Assembly: GCA_045046905.1 (NCBI GenBank)
Contig: JASFYU010000185.1
Coordinates: forward strand, 1-38,003
DNA: 38,003 nt
Reading direction: 5' to 3'
DNA from: JASFYU01 sp045046905
GTDB taxonomy: Bacteria; Bacteroidota; Bacteroidia; Flavobacteriales; Flavobacteriaceae
Shown: positions 24,528-33,503 of the stretch, one piece after another
How the letters are laid out: each line of letters opens with the position of its first letter
Position numbering within the stretch: position 1 is the first letter of the stretch
Made by a program: the position numbers and the translations under genes
Notes under the pieces: generated by a model
The model's database searches: none
The model's input: only the letters and a program-made list of their open reading frames with translations
Told to the model about the DNA's origin: nothing

Positions 24528-27500
24528 ATGAGAACAGAAAAATTTATCAAAGTAAAAAAAGTAATACCTATTTTGTTTTGTACGATTTTGATGGTCATAG
24601 GCTGTTCAGGACCAAAAGAAAGTGCAATACCACTTAAAAAGGATGCCCATATCGTCTTAATCGGAAATAATTTGGCCTCAAGGATGATGAATTTTGGTCA
24701 TTTCGAGACCGAGATGCATTTGCGATATCCTGATAGTACACTTTTTATAAGAAATATGGCCGATGGCGGAAATACTGCGGGCTTTCGACCACATTCTGCT
24801 AGAAATTCACCATGGGCTTTTCCCGGAGCTGAAAAATTTCAAACAGAACTAGCCCAGAAATCGGGGAGTATAGGCCATTTTCCGACCGAAGATGAATGGT
24901 TAAAACAGCTAGAGGCCGATGTAATTATAGCCTTTTTTGGGTATAATGAATCCTTCCAAGGCGAACAAGGTTTAGAGAATTATAAAGCTGAACTTCATGC
25001 TTTTATACAGCATACCTTAACGCAGAGGTACAATGGGGAAACCGTTCCTCGATTGGTTTTGGTATCTCCGATTGCCTTTGAAGACCTTTCTGATACAATG
25101 GATTTGCCTGATGGTAAAAAAGAGAACCTAAATTTAGCATTGTATACCAAGGCGATGCAAGAGGTAGCCGCCAAGGATAGTGTGTTTTTTGTCAATGTTT
25201 TTGATTCTAGTAAAGCGTGGTTCGATACCGACGATGAGGCTATGACCGCTGACGGATTTCAACTAAACGATTTGGGCTATCAAAAATTCGCAAAGCTATT
25301 GGCCAATCAAATCTTCGGAGAGCTAAAGACCGTAGCCGAAATCAATCGTAAAATGGTTAATGATGCCGTATTGGAAAAAAATTGGTTCTGGCATAATGAT
25401 ATTAAGATTCCAAATGGAGTACATGCCTATGGTAGGCGATATGACCCTTTTGGCTCAGCAAATTATCCATACGAAATACAAAAAATACGTCAAATGACCT
25501 CCAATCGTGATATTGCGATCTGGAATGCCGCAGAAGGAAAAAGTACAGATATAACAGCCCTAGATGCCAAAACAAAAAAACTGCCTCAGGTTACAACCAA
25601 TTATAAAGAGGTCAACGGTTCTGGAGACCCAAAATATATGTACGGGCAAGAGGCTATGAATGCGATCAAGGTTGCCAAAGGGTATAAGCTAGAGTTATTC
25701 GCCTCTGAAAAAGAATTTACAGATCTCGCCAACCCCGTACAATTATCCTTTGACAATAAAGGAAGACTTTGGGTCGGGGTAATGCCTACCTATCCGCATT
25801 ACAAACCAGGAGATAGTAAACCTAATGATAAGTTGATTATTCTAGAGGATACCGACGGTGATGGTAAGGCCGATAAGCAAACCACCTTTGCTGACGGCTT
25901 ACACCTGACTATTGGTTTTGAATTCGCCCCTGAAGGGGTATATGTATCTCAAGGCACAAATTTAGTATTGCTCAAAGATACCGATGGTGATGACAAGGCC
26001 GATACAAAAGAAATAATACTAAGTGGTTTCGATGATCATGATACCCACCATGCGATCAGTGCCTTTTGCGCTGACCCCTCAGGTGCACTTTATATGGCCG
26101 AAGGGGTGTTTTTACATACCAATGTAGAAACGGCATACGGGCCGGTTCGAGGAGTCAATGGAGGTTTTTACCGCTACAGTCCACAACGGCATCACCTAGA
26201 GCGAACAGCTCAATTATCGATTCCTAATCCATGGGGCATAGCTTTTGACGAATGGGGCCAAAATTTCTTTGCCCATACCTCGGGGCCTGATATGACTTGG
26301 ATGATGCCAGGGAGCATTAAACCACGTTACGGGCAGGCATCGCCTTTACCCAAGAATTTGATTCAAAGAGAGCATCGTGTTCGGCCCACTTCAGGATTAG
26401 AGTTTGTTTCTAGTCGCCACTTTCCTGATGCCGTTCAAGGCGATCTATTGATTAATAATACCATTGGCTTCTTAGGAACAAAGCAACACACCATGTCTGA
26501 TGATCCAAAATCTGCTGGTTATCTCAGTACACACCGAATGGATCTGTTAAGTTCGAGCGATTCGAATTTTAGGCCTGTAGATATGGAATTCGCTCCCGAT
26601 GGATCCTTGTACTTTATCGATTGGCACAATGTGCTAATAGGTCATATGCAGCACAATGCTCGTGATCCTTTACGAGATCATGTACACGGTAGAATTTATA
26701 GGTTAACCTACCCCTCAAGACCCTTGGTAGAGCCTGCAAAAATAGTTGATGCGAGTATCAATCAGCTGTTAAACAATCTAAAGCTTCCTGAATATAGAAC
26801 ACGATACCGTACCAGAAGGGAGTTACGTAATAGGAATGCAGAAGAAGTTTTGACACAGTTACGAATTTGGGCAGCCGATTTAGACAAGAGCGACAACCGA
26901 TATGAACACCACCTTCTCGAAGGACTTTGGGTTAGTTGGGGGTTGAACCAAGTAGATGAGAGTCTTTTGAAACAGCTGTTAGCTGCCAAGGATTTTAGAG
27001 CACGTGCAGCAGCCGTGAGAGTATTGCGCTATGCCGGGCATCAGGTCACGAATCAAACTGATTTATTAATGGCTGCGGCCAAGGATAAAAATTCTCGTGT
27101 ACGTCTAGAAACCTTGGTAGCCGCATCGTGGTTGAATGCCGAAGCTGGTATCGCTATAGTCGAAGCAGTAGGGGAGTTGCCAATGGATGATTGGATGATT
27201 AAACCACAGCAAGCGGCACTGGCACATTTAAACGGACGTAATGTGGGGGAGGGAAAACTCTACTCAGATAAATATATCGATACTAGTATAAAAACCCATT
27301 TGGAGGGGATAGAAAAAGACCTTTTTGTAAAAGGGCAACGTATTTATAAACGGGAAGGTTTTTGTGCCACCTGCCATCAAGATGACGGTCTGGGTCTTAG
27401 TGCATCGCAATTTCCTCCTTTAGCGAGAGCTCCTTGGGTAACAGGTAGCGAAGACCGCCTTATTAAACTTACCTTAAAGGGTATAATGGGCCCCATTAAA

Positions 27501-27722
27501 GTATTGAATAAAACCTACCCCGGTCAGGTACCTATGACCCCCTTTGGCGGTATGTTGAATGATGATGAAATTGCATCGGTACTGACTTATGTTCGTAATT
27601 CTTTCGGTAACAAAGCTTCAGCAATTTCACCCGATAAGGTGAAAAAGGTTAGAGAAAGTATTACAAACAAAGAAGGGTTTTATTCGGCAGCTGAACTCTT
27701 AATAGAGCACCCCATGAAATAA
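24528..27722 (+). CDS. Lipoprotein dehydrogenase: SGNH-like + beta-propeller + HEAT + cytochrome c
   Basis: A 1064-residue envelope lipoprotein (lipobox VIGC, C26). Domains: degenerate SGNH-like part (~38-290; GNNLA in block I, DGFQLNDLGY at the end), PVC-type membrane-bound dehydrogenase beta-propeller (~382-725; EDTDGDGKADK and KDTDGDDKADT calcium-like loops), HEAT-like repeats (~750-900), and a class I cytochrome c (CATCH, C946/C949/H950; likely distal M1003 in VPMTPFGG). It probably oxidises a sugar or polyol outside the inner membrane and passes electrons on through its heme. I start at the ATG of 24528, where a signal peptide begins. Confidence 0.88.
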   Translation: MRTEKFIKVKKVIPILFCTILMVIGCSGPKESAIPLKKDAHIVLIGNNLASRMMNFGHFETEMHLRYPDSTLFIRNMADGGNTAGFRPHSARNSPWAFPGAEKFQTELAQKSGSIGHFPTEDEWLKQLEADVIIAFFGYNESFQGEQGLENYKAELHAFIQHTLTQRYNGETVPRLVLVSPIAFEDLSDTMDLPDGKKENLNLALYTKAMQEVAAKDSVFFVNVFDSSKAWFDTDDEAMTADGFQLNDLGYQKFAKLLANQIFGELKTVAEINRKMVNDAVLEKNWFWHNDIKIPNGVHAYGRRYDPFGSANYPYEIQKIRQMTSNRDIAIWNAAEGKSTDITALDAKTKKLPQVTTNYKEVNGSGDPKYMYGQEAMNAIKVAKGYKLELFASEKEFTDLANPVQLSFDNKGRLWVGVMPTYPHYKPGDSKPNDKLIILEDTDGDGKADKQTTFADGLHLTIGFEFAPEGVYVSQGTNLVLLKDTDGDDKADTKEIILSGFDDHDTHHAISAFCADPSGALYMAEGVFLHTNVETAYGPVRGVNGGFYRYSPQRHHLERTAQLSIPNPWGIAFDEWGQNFFAHTSGPDMTWMMPGSIKPRYGQASPLPKNLIQREHRVRPTSGLEFVSSRHFPDAVQGDLLINNTIGFLGTKQHTMSDDPKSAGYLSTHRMDLLSSSDSNFRPVDMEFAPDGSLYFIDWHNVLIGHMQHNARDPLRDHVHGRIYRLTYPSRPLVEPAKIVDASINQLLNNLKLPEYRTRYRTRRELRNRNAEEVLTQLRIWAADLDKSDNRYEHHLLEGLWVSWGLNQVDESLLKQLLAAKDFRARAAAVRVLRYAGHQVTNQTDLLMAAAKDKNSRVRLETLVAASWLNAEAGIAIVEAVGELPMDDWMIKPQQAALAHLNGRNVGEGKLYSDKYIDTSIKTHLEGIEKDLFVKGQRIYKREGFCATCHQDDGLGLSASQFPPLARAPWVTGSEDRLIKLTLKGIMGPIKVLNKTYPGQVPMTPFGGMLNDDEIASVLTYVRNSFGNKASAISPDKVKKVRESITNKEGFYSAAELLIEHPMK

Positions 27723-27733
27723 TCGTATTTACA

Positions 27734-28436
27734 ATGTCTGCAACCAACAATTTTAAGGTCAAGAGTGCAATCATGATCGGGTGTTTTGACACAAAAGGAG
27801 AGGATTTTAGTTACCTATATTCCTGTTTAAAAGAAACAGGTAGTGAAGTGCTTACACTGAATACAGGCATTTTTGAGTCGAAAACCAGTTTTAAGATAGG
27901 TTTTGATTCGGCCGCTGTTGCAGAGGCTAGTGGTTCGATTTTCTCGAATTACGAAAATCTGCAGATCGAAGCAATGGGTGATGGTGCTGCAAAAATTGTA
28001 GCAAGGCTTTCCTCACAAGGGAAAGTTGATGGGAATACCGCAAGTAGTAGTCTCCGGTTGTTTAGATATGGTAAATTTTGCTGCCTTAGCTACCGTTCCT
28101 GAGAAATATAAAGAACGGTATTTATTCTCTTGGGCACCAGATGTTACGCTAATGCGGACTAATAAAAAAGAAAATGAAATTTTAGGTAAGACTTTTGTTG
28201 AAAAGCTAAATCGTTCGCTGGGTCCCGTTACGGTATTATTGCCCCTCGGTGGAATTTCGAAAATTAGTGCAGAAGGGGATGCTTTTTATCGCCCCGATAT
28301 CGACGCGGTTCTATTTGAAGCGATAAAGGAAAATTTTAAAGATTCTATTCAAGTGGTAGAAGTACACGCAAATATAAATACGATTGATTTTGCCGAACAA
28401 GCCGTAAAGTCACTACTAGAGCGAGTGAAAAATTAA
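27734..28436 (+). pseudogene. Tm-1-like ATP-binding (UPF0261) gene with internal deletion and frameshift
   Basis: The first frame (27734-28033, 100 residues, SAIMIGCFDTKGEDFSYLYS...) matches the N-terminus of UPF0261/Tm-1-like proteins, and a second frame (from 28029, MGIPQVVVSGCLDMVNF ... LMRTNKKENEILG ... LLPLGGISKISAEGDAFY) matches their C-terminal part to the stop at 28436. The family is about 400 residues; roughly 165 residues of the middle, including the GGSGGT-type loop, are missing, and the frame changes at GTTGATGGG (28025-28033). Translation in the first frame stops after 122 residues. The protein should be non-functional. Confidence 0.85.
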
Positions 28437-28457
28437 ACAAAAAAATACAAGAAAACA

Positions 28458-29324
28458 ATGCCGAATAAATGGACAGGTATAGGGAACCCCTATACAAAAC
28501 AAGAGGTTAGAGATCGTTTGCAAGCGTCTATAGATCAAAATAAAGCGATTATTGCTGCCGGAGCCGGTAGCGGTATTAGCGCTAAGTTTATTGAAAAAGG
28601 GGGTGCGGATCTTTTGATAATCTATAATTCAGGAAGGTTTAGAATGTCAGGCCATGGTTCTACAGCTGGTATGATGGCCTATGGCGACGCCAATGCCATA
28701 GCCATGGAAATTGGTGAATTTGAAGTGCTTCCGGTGGTTGAAGAGATTCCTGTTATTTGTGGCGTGCATGGGAGTGATCCCCGTAGGCGAATGTGGCATT
28801 TTTTAGGTAAAGTAAAGGATATGGGCTTTTCGGGAGTCAATAATTTTCCGACACATTCTATCATAGATGGCCATTTTAGAAATGTACTTGAGGAAACCGG
28901 AATGAGTTTTCAGAAAGAAGTTGAAATGATTCGATTGGCTAGTAAGATGGACATGTTCACCATTGTTTATGTAGGTAAGCCAGAAGAGGCCTTGCAAATG
29001 GCTGATGCCGGTGCCGATGCCATTATTGCACATGTGGGTACCACCGTCGGGGGTTCTATTGGTGTAACTGGTGCCTCCTGTTCTTTGGATGATGCCGTAG
29101 AACGCACACAGGTAATCATAGATGCAGTAAAGAAGTCGAACCCTGATACCTTTTTCTTAGCACATGGTGGGCCGATTAATACACCTGAAGATGTACGTTA
29201 CATTTTAGACCGTACTGACGCCCATGGGTTTGTAGGCGCATCTTCATTAGAAAGAATGGGTATAGAGGCTTCCCTGACGAATTTAACAAAAGAGTTTAAA
29301 GCCTTAACCCTAGGAGCAAAATAA
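28458..29324 (+). CDS. PEP hydrolase family TIM-barrel protein (Tm-1 C-terminal-like)
   Basis: A 288-residue TIM barrel annotated elsewhere as phosphoenolpyruvate hydrolase-like: GAGSGISAKFIEKGGADLL, VCGVHGSDPRRRMW, GFSGVNNFPTHSIIDG, AHVGTTVGGSIG, LAHGGPINTPEDV. In plants and fungi this domain is fused behind a UPF0261 domain in Tm-1-like proteins, and in bacteria the two are often adjacent genes, as here. Its partner is broken upstream while this half is intact. The reaction in bacterial sugar loci is not established. Confidence 0.87.
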   Translation: MPNKWTGIGNPYTKQEVRDRLQASIDQNKAIIAAGAGSGISAKFIEKGGADLLIIYNSGRFRMSGHGSTAGMMAYGDANAIAMEIGEFEVLPVVEEIPVICGVHGSDPRRRMWHFLGKVKDMGFSGVNNFPTHSIIDGHFRNVLEETGMSFQKEVEMIRLASKMDMFTIVYVGKPEEALQMADAGADAIIAHVGTTVGGSIGVTGASCSLDDAVERTQVIIDAVKKSNPDTFFLAHGGPINTPEDVRYILDRTDAHGFVGASSLERMGIEASLTNLTKEFKALTLGAK

Positions 29325-29327
29325 CAA

Positions 29328-29729
29328 ATGGCGAAGCATTGGAAATTTGTCAAGCAAGATGACCTCATGTACGAAAAAGTATTTGGGCGTGAGCACTATT
29401 GGCACTATCACCCAGAATTGATACAACAAGGCGATTGCTTTATGGTAAAAGTTGTAGTGAGGCAAGGAGAGGGGCATGATTTTCACAAACATCCTGAAAT
29501 GAATGAAATTCTTTATGTGTTAAAAGGTACTGCAGAGCAATGGATTGAATATGAAATGCAATTGCTTCAAACAGGAGAATCTGTTTTTATAGCTTCAAAT
29601 GTTGCCCATGCTACTTTCAATGGAGGTTCTGGTGAACTAGAATTTTTAGCCATTTTATCTCCTCCAGAAGGTTGGGAAGCCGGAACAGTAGATATAAGTC
29701 AAGAATTACCATATTCAAAATACCGATAA
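29328..29729 (+). CDS. Cupin domain protein
   Basis: A 133-residue single-domain cupin. The metal-binding motifs are visible as FHKHPEMNEILYVLKG (His, His, Glu) and GESVFIASNVAHATFNGG (final His). It may isomerise a sugar acid or act as a small metal-dependent dioxygenase or isomerase. It starts three bases after the TIM-barrel gene and ends 29 bases before the next start, so it belongs to the same message. Confidence 0.88.
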   Translation: MAKHWKFVKQDDLMYEKVFGREHYWHYHPELIQQGDCFMVKVVVRQGEGHDFHKHPEMNEILYVLKGTAEQWIEYEMQLLQTGESVFIASNVAHATFNGGSGELEFLAILSPPEGWEAGTVDISQELPYSKYR

Positions 29730-29758
29730 ACAATAGTACGAAACCATATACGAGTCAC

Positions 29759-32700
29759 ATGAAGAGATCCATCTTTTACCACTTAGTTTTTAGTGCAATA
29801 CTTTTAGTCGGGTGTTCACAGTCCAAACAGAAATTACCAGCCTTGACCTATACGGGTGAAGCACCAAGAATTCAAAACCCTTTGAGTCCTGAAGACTCAC
29901 AAAAACACATACAACTTCCTGAAGGTTTTGAGGTAAGCTTGTTTGCCGCTGAACCAAATATCATCAACCCCATAGCTTTTACATGGGATGAAAAAGGCCG
30001 GCTCTGGGTTGTGCAATCGCAAGATTATCCTCACGATTTAAGTAATGATGTAGGCGGTGACCGCATAACAATTTGTGAAGACACGAATGGAGATGGCAAA
30101 GCAGATACGTTTATAGATTTTGCCACAAAGCAAAGTTTGACCACCGGAATTACGAAGGTCAAAGGCGGTGTTATTGTATCGCAAGCACCGAATATGGTTT
30201 TTCTTGAAGACACCGACAACGATGACAAAGTAGATAAAAGTACCATACTATTTGGCGGTTTTGGTATTTGGGATACCCATGCAGGCCCTTCAAGTTTGAG
30301 ATATGGTATCGATAATAGGATATGGGGCTCGGTAGGGTATTCAGGTTTTGATAATCACTTTCAAGAGCAAAGTGTCAGTTTTAAAATGGGGGTATATCGT
30401 TTTTCTAAAGACGGTTCTTATTTTGAACCTGTTGGGCAATTCAATAACAATACCTGGGGGCTTGGTTTTAATGAAGATTTTGAAATATTTGGTTCTACAG
30501 CGAATAACAATCATGCCTGTTATGTGGGTATTCCTCTAAAATATTATAGCTACTTAGATAAAAGACCTTCATGGGCTATTAACGCTGACTTTATACAAGG
30601 CCATTATGAGATAAATAGCCCTGACAGCATTCCTTTACAACAGGTTGATGTTAGAGGAGGGTATACCGCAGCGGCAGGAGCTAATTTTTATACCGCTAGA
30701 AACTATCCTGAAAAATATCAAAATCAAATGTATGTCAATGAGCCTACGGGTCATTTGGTGCATTTGGCAAAGATTGTAAAAAAAGGTGCTGCTTATATAG
30801 AAGAAGATGGAGGGAATATTTTTGCCAGTACCGATGCTTGGACGGCTCCCGTTTTTACAGAAACGGGTCCTGATGGTAATTTATGGGTTGCCGATTGGTA
30901 TAACCCAGTAATTCAGCACAACCCTGATAAAAGAGGTATGGATAACCAAATTTGGAATGATGAAAAGGGTGAAGGCAATGCCCATTTGAATACCCATCGC
31001 GATAAAGGTCATGGTAGAATCTATATCATAAAGCATAAAGACGGCAAGGCTTCTGATATTCAAGCCTTAGATGCGACAGATGATGAGGCTTTGTTAGCGG
31101 GTTTAGAAAGCGACAATATGTTTTGGCGCACAACTGCCCAACGCCTTATCGTTGAAGAAAAGAAGACAGCACTTATACCCGATTTAATCGAATTGACCAA
31201 AAACAAAATAAGTGCTCTTCACGCCTTGTGGACACTTCATGGCTTAGGGGCCTTAAGTGGTGAGAATAAGGAAGCATATATGACCGTAATCAATAGCTTG
31301 TCTAAGGGTAGTTATGGCGTACAACGTGCCGCCTTGGCACTCTTATCTAACACCGAAGAAAGTAGCCAATATTTAGTAGCTTCAGGTTTGTTGACCAGCG
31401 ATGATTTGCGGTTGCGATTGTTAGCCTTTTTAAGGGCTGGCGAATTGCCAGAAACAGCTAGTCTGTCTAAAGCAGTGCTAGTGATTGCAAATAATGATAA
31501 AAATAAGTCTGACAAATGGCTAAATGCCGCTTTGAATGTATATAAGGGTGAATTGAACTACGAAAATATTGATCCCAATTCAGTAATAATGCTGAGTTCA
31601 ACTGCTGAAGAAGGGGGGGCGACTTGGCGTTATACCGTAGAGCAACCTAGTGAAAATTGGGCTTCAGAAGATTTTGATGATTCTTCATGGTCTAAAGGTA
31701 CTTCATTGTTTGGTGGTGCCGATTTCAAAAATGCAAAAACAAAATGGACAGAAGATGACATTTGGATGCGGCAAGTAGTGACCATAACTGATGAAGATAT
31801 AGAACCGGTCATTAAAGTCACCCACGATGATGGCTATAAGGTGTATGTGAACGGTAAATTACTTTTGGACGAGGGTAAAGCCATAAGCGGCTATAGGTAT
31901 GTAAAAGTAGATGCCGATAAGGCAAAGCTCTTTAAAAAAGGTAAAAATACAATCGCTGTTTTTTGTCATAATGCTGGTGGTAAGCAATATATTGATCTAG
32001 GAATCGGAAAAACAAGAGAAATAAAAGTTGATGTGACCTTTACGCTTAATACAGTAAATCAGCAAATGGCCTACGACAAAAAGATTTTGTATGCTACTGC
32101 TGGGCAAACGGTTAAGATAATATTGAACAATAAAGATCAGATGCCTCACAATTTAGTGGTCTTACAAGAAGGTAGTTTAGAGGTTTTCGGAAAAGTAGTT
32201 GATGAATTTTTAAAAGCCCCTGAAGCCGCAAAAATGGCTTATATACCTAACTCACGTTATGTTTTGAGTGCCACTAAAATGCTTGATCCCGGTGCAACAG
32301 AAGCCATAGTATTTCAACTGCCAGATACTCCGGGTAGATACCCCTTTGTCTGTACTTTTCCGGGGCATTGGCGTTTAATGCAAGGGGTTATTATCGTAAA
32401 TGCACCTGGCACCTACCTTTCTAAAGATGAGGATGCAACAAGGATTTCAATGCTTGGTGGTGGCAGTTCTCATGATTTTTTAAAGTTCTTTGGCACGGCT
32501 GATGCCAAGCTCCTTAGTGAAAATGGAGAGAATTCAGTGACCTATACAGAAAGCTCCTCGCAAATTGGTGCATGGATCAAGAATACTGATATTCTTTATC
32601 TCTGTAATAATCGGACAATAGATTTGAATACAAGGGCGGCGATTATGGCAAGAATTAATGAGGGTAAAATGAATCTGCTTGTCTACCACCCCAGTGCTTG

Positions 32701-33070
32701 GTACAATTGGTTAGACTGGCCAGTGTATAATAAGCAACTTTTAGGCGGCGGGTCTAGATCCCATGAAGAGTTGCAAGAATTTGAAGTACGTGTTGTAAAA
32801 CCAGAGCATCCGATTATGAAGGGTGTACCATCAAAGTTTAGAGTGGTTGATGAATTATACCGATGGGAGAAAGACCCAGAAGGTACCGCTATTGAAGTTT
32901 TGGCCGTAGGTAGAGGCTTGAAATCGGGTGAAGAATTTCCTGTCGTTTGGGTTGTGAAACATCCAAAAGCAAAAATAGTAGGCAATACTTTAGGGCATGA
33001 TGAGCGTGCCCACGATTTAAAAGCCTATCAGAGCTTGCTGAAAAATAGTGTGCGCTGGCTAAAGAAGTAA
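29759..33070 (+). CDS. Lipoprotein dehydrogenase: beta-propeller + HEAT + jelly roll + azurin-like copper + ThuA
   Basis: A 1103-residue lipoprotein (lipobox LVGC, C19). Approximate domains: PVC-type dehydrogenase propeller (47-430; EDTNGDGKADT, EDTDNDDKVDK), HEAT-like repeats (437-600), a galactose-binding-type jelly roll (610-755; HDDGYKVYVNGKLL), a blue-copper azurin-like domain (756-880) with ligands H797 (MPHNLV), C865, H870 (CTFPGHW) and M874, and a ThuA-like domain (890-1103; MLGGGSSHDF, MKGVP, GHDERAHD). No CxxCH is present, so copper seems to replace the heme of its neighbour. The in-frame codons before the ATG of 29759 overlap the cupin gene and are not part of it. Confidence 0.87.
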   Translation: MKRSIFYHLVFSAILLVGCSQSKQKLPALTYTGEAPRIQNPLSPEDSQKHIQLPEGFEVSLFAAEPNIINPIAFTWDEKGRLWVVQSQDYPHDLSNDVGGDRITICEDTNGDGKADTFIDFATKQSLTTGITKVKGGVIVSQAPNMVFLEDTDNDDKVDKSTILFGGFGIWDTHAGPSSLRYGIDNRIWGSVGYSGFDNHFQEQSVSFKMGVYRFSKDGSYFEPVGQFNNNTWGLGFNEDFEIFGSTANNNHACYVGIPLKYYSYLDKRPSWAINADFIQGHYEINSPDSIPLQQVDVRGGYTAAAGANFYTARNYPEKYQNQMYVNEPTGHLVHLAKIVKKGAAYIEEDGGNIFASTDAWTAPVFTETGPDGNLWVADWYNPVIQHNPDKRGMDNQIWNDEKGEGNAHLNTHRDKGHGRIYIIKHKDGKASDIQALDATDDEALLAGLESDNMFWRTTAQRLIVEEKKTALIPDLIELTKNKISALHALWTLHGLGALSGENKEAYMTVINSLSKGSYGVQRAALALLSNTEESSQYLVASGLLTSDDLRLRLLAFLRAGELPETASLSKAVLVIANNDKNKSDKWLNAALNVYKGELNYENIDPNSVIMLSSTAEEGGATWRYTVEQPSENWASEDFDDSSWSKGTSLFGGADFKNAKTKWTEDDIWMRQVVTITDEDIEPVIKVTHDDGYKVYVNGKLLLDEGKAISGYRYVKVDADKAKLFKKGKNTIAVFCHNAGGKQYIDLGIGKTREIKVDVTFTLNTVNQQMAYDKKILYATAGQTVKIILNNKDQMPHNLVVLQEGSLEVFGKVVDEFLKAPEAAKMAYIPNSRYVLSATKMLDPGATEAIVFQLPDTPGRYPFVCTFPGHWRLMQGVIIVNAPGTYLSKDEDATRISMLGGGSSHDFLKFFGTADAKLLSENGENSVTYTESSSQIGAWIKNTDILYLCNNRTIDLNTRAAIMARINEGKMNLLVYHPSAWYNWLDWPVYNKQLLGGGSRSHEELQEFEVRVVKPEHPIMKGVPSKFRVVDELYRWEKDPEGTAIEVLAVGRGLKSGEEFPVVWVVKHPKAKIVGNTLGHDERAHDLKAYQSLLKNSVRWLKK

Positions 33071-33503
33071 ACACTTGAAAAGATGGTAAAAAGCACTTTT
33101 TAGACCGGCTCCTTTATTCCCACCAGTGGGTTTAACCTGCCTGACGGCAAAGGCAGGCTTGCATCGAGGTAGTTTACTTTATGTCAAGTCTGGGTGGAAG
33201 GCTACAGTACGAGCTATGTGAAAAGCGAAGAGAGAAAAGCGAAGAGAGAAAAGCGAAGAGCGAAGAGCGAAGAGGGAAAAGGGAAAAGTAGAAAATTAAC
33301 GTTTTTGCGAGGAACGAAGCAATCTGTTTGTTATTGGTAGTGAGTACGAAGTAATGAGTACAAAGTGTAAAATCAACGTTTTTGCGAGGTATGGAGCAAT
33401 CTGTTTGTTATTGGTAATGAGTTGTGAGTACAAAGTAGAAAGTAGAAAATAGAAAAAAGCAACCATCAACTAAAAACAAAAATCAGCACCTAGTGTCCCT
33501 ATT
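33071..33503. repeat. 433-base convergent spacer filled with repeats
   Basis: From 33111 to 33180 a full GCCTGCC-family copy (CCTGCCTGACGGCAAAGGCA then GGCTTGCATCGAGGTAGTTT). From 33220 to 33262 a 14-base unit AAAAGCGAAGAGAG in tandem, decaying into GCGAAGA units to about 33292. Two GTTTTTGCGAGG...GCAATCTG copies begin at 33301 and 33378, 77 bases apart. Then GTAGAAAGTAGAAAATAGAAA. No gene or clear terminator between the convergent genes. Confidence 0.7.
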
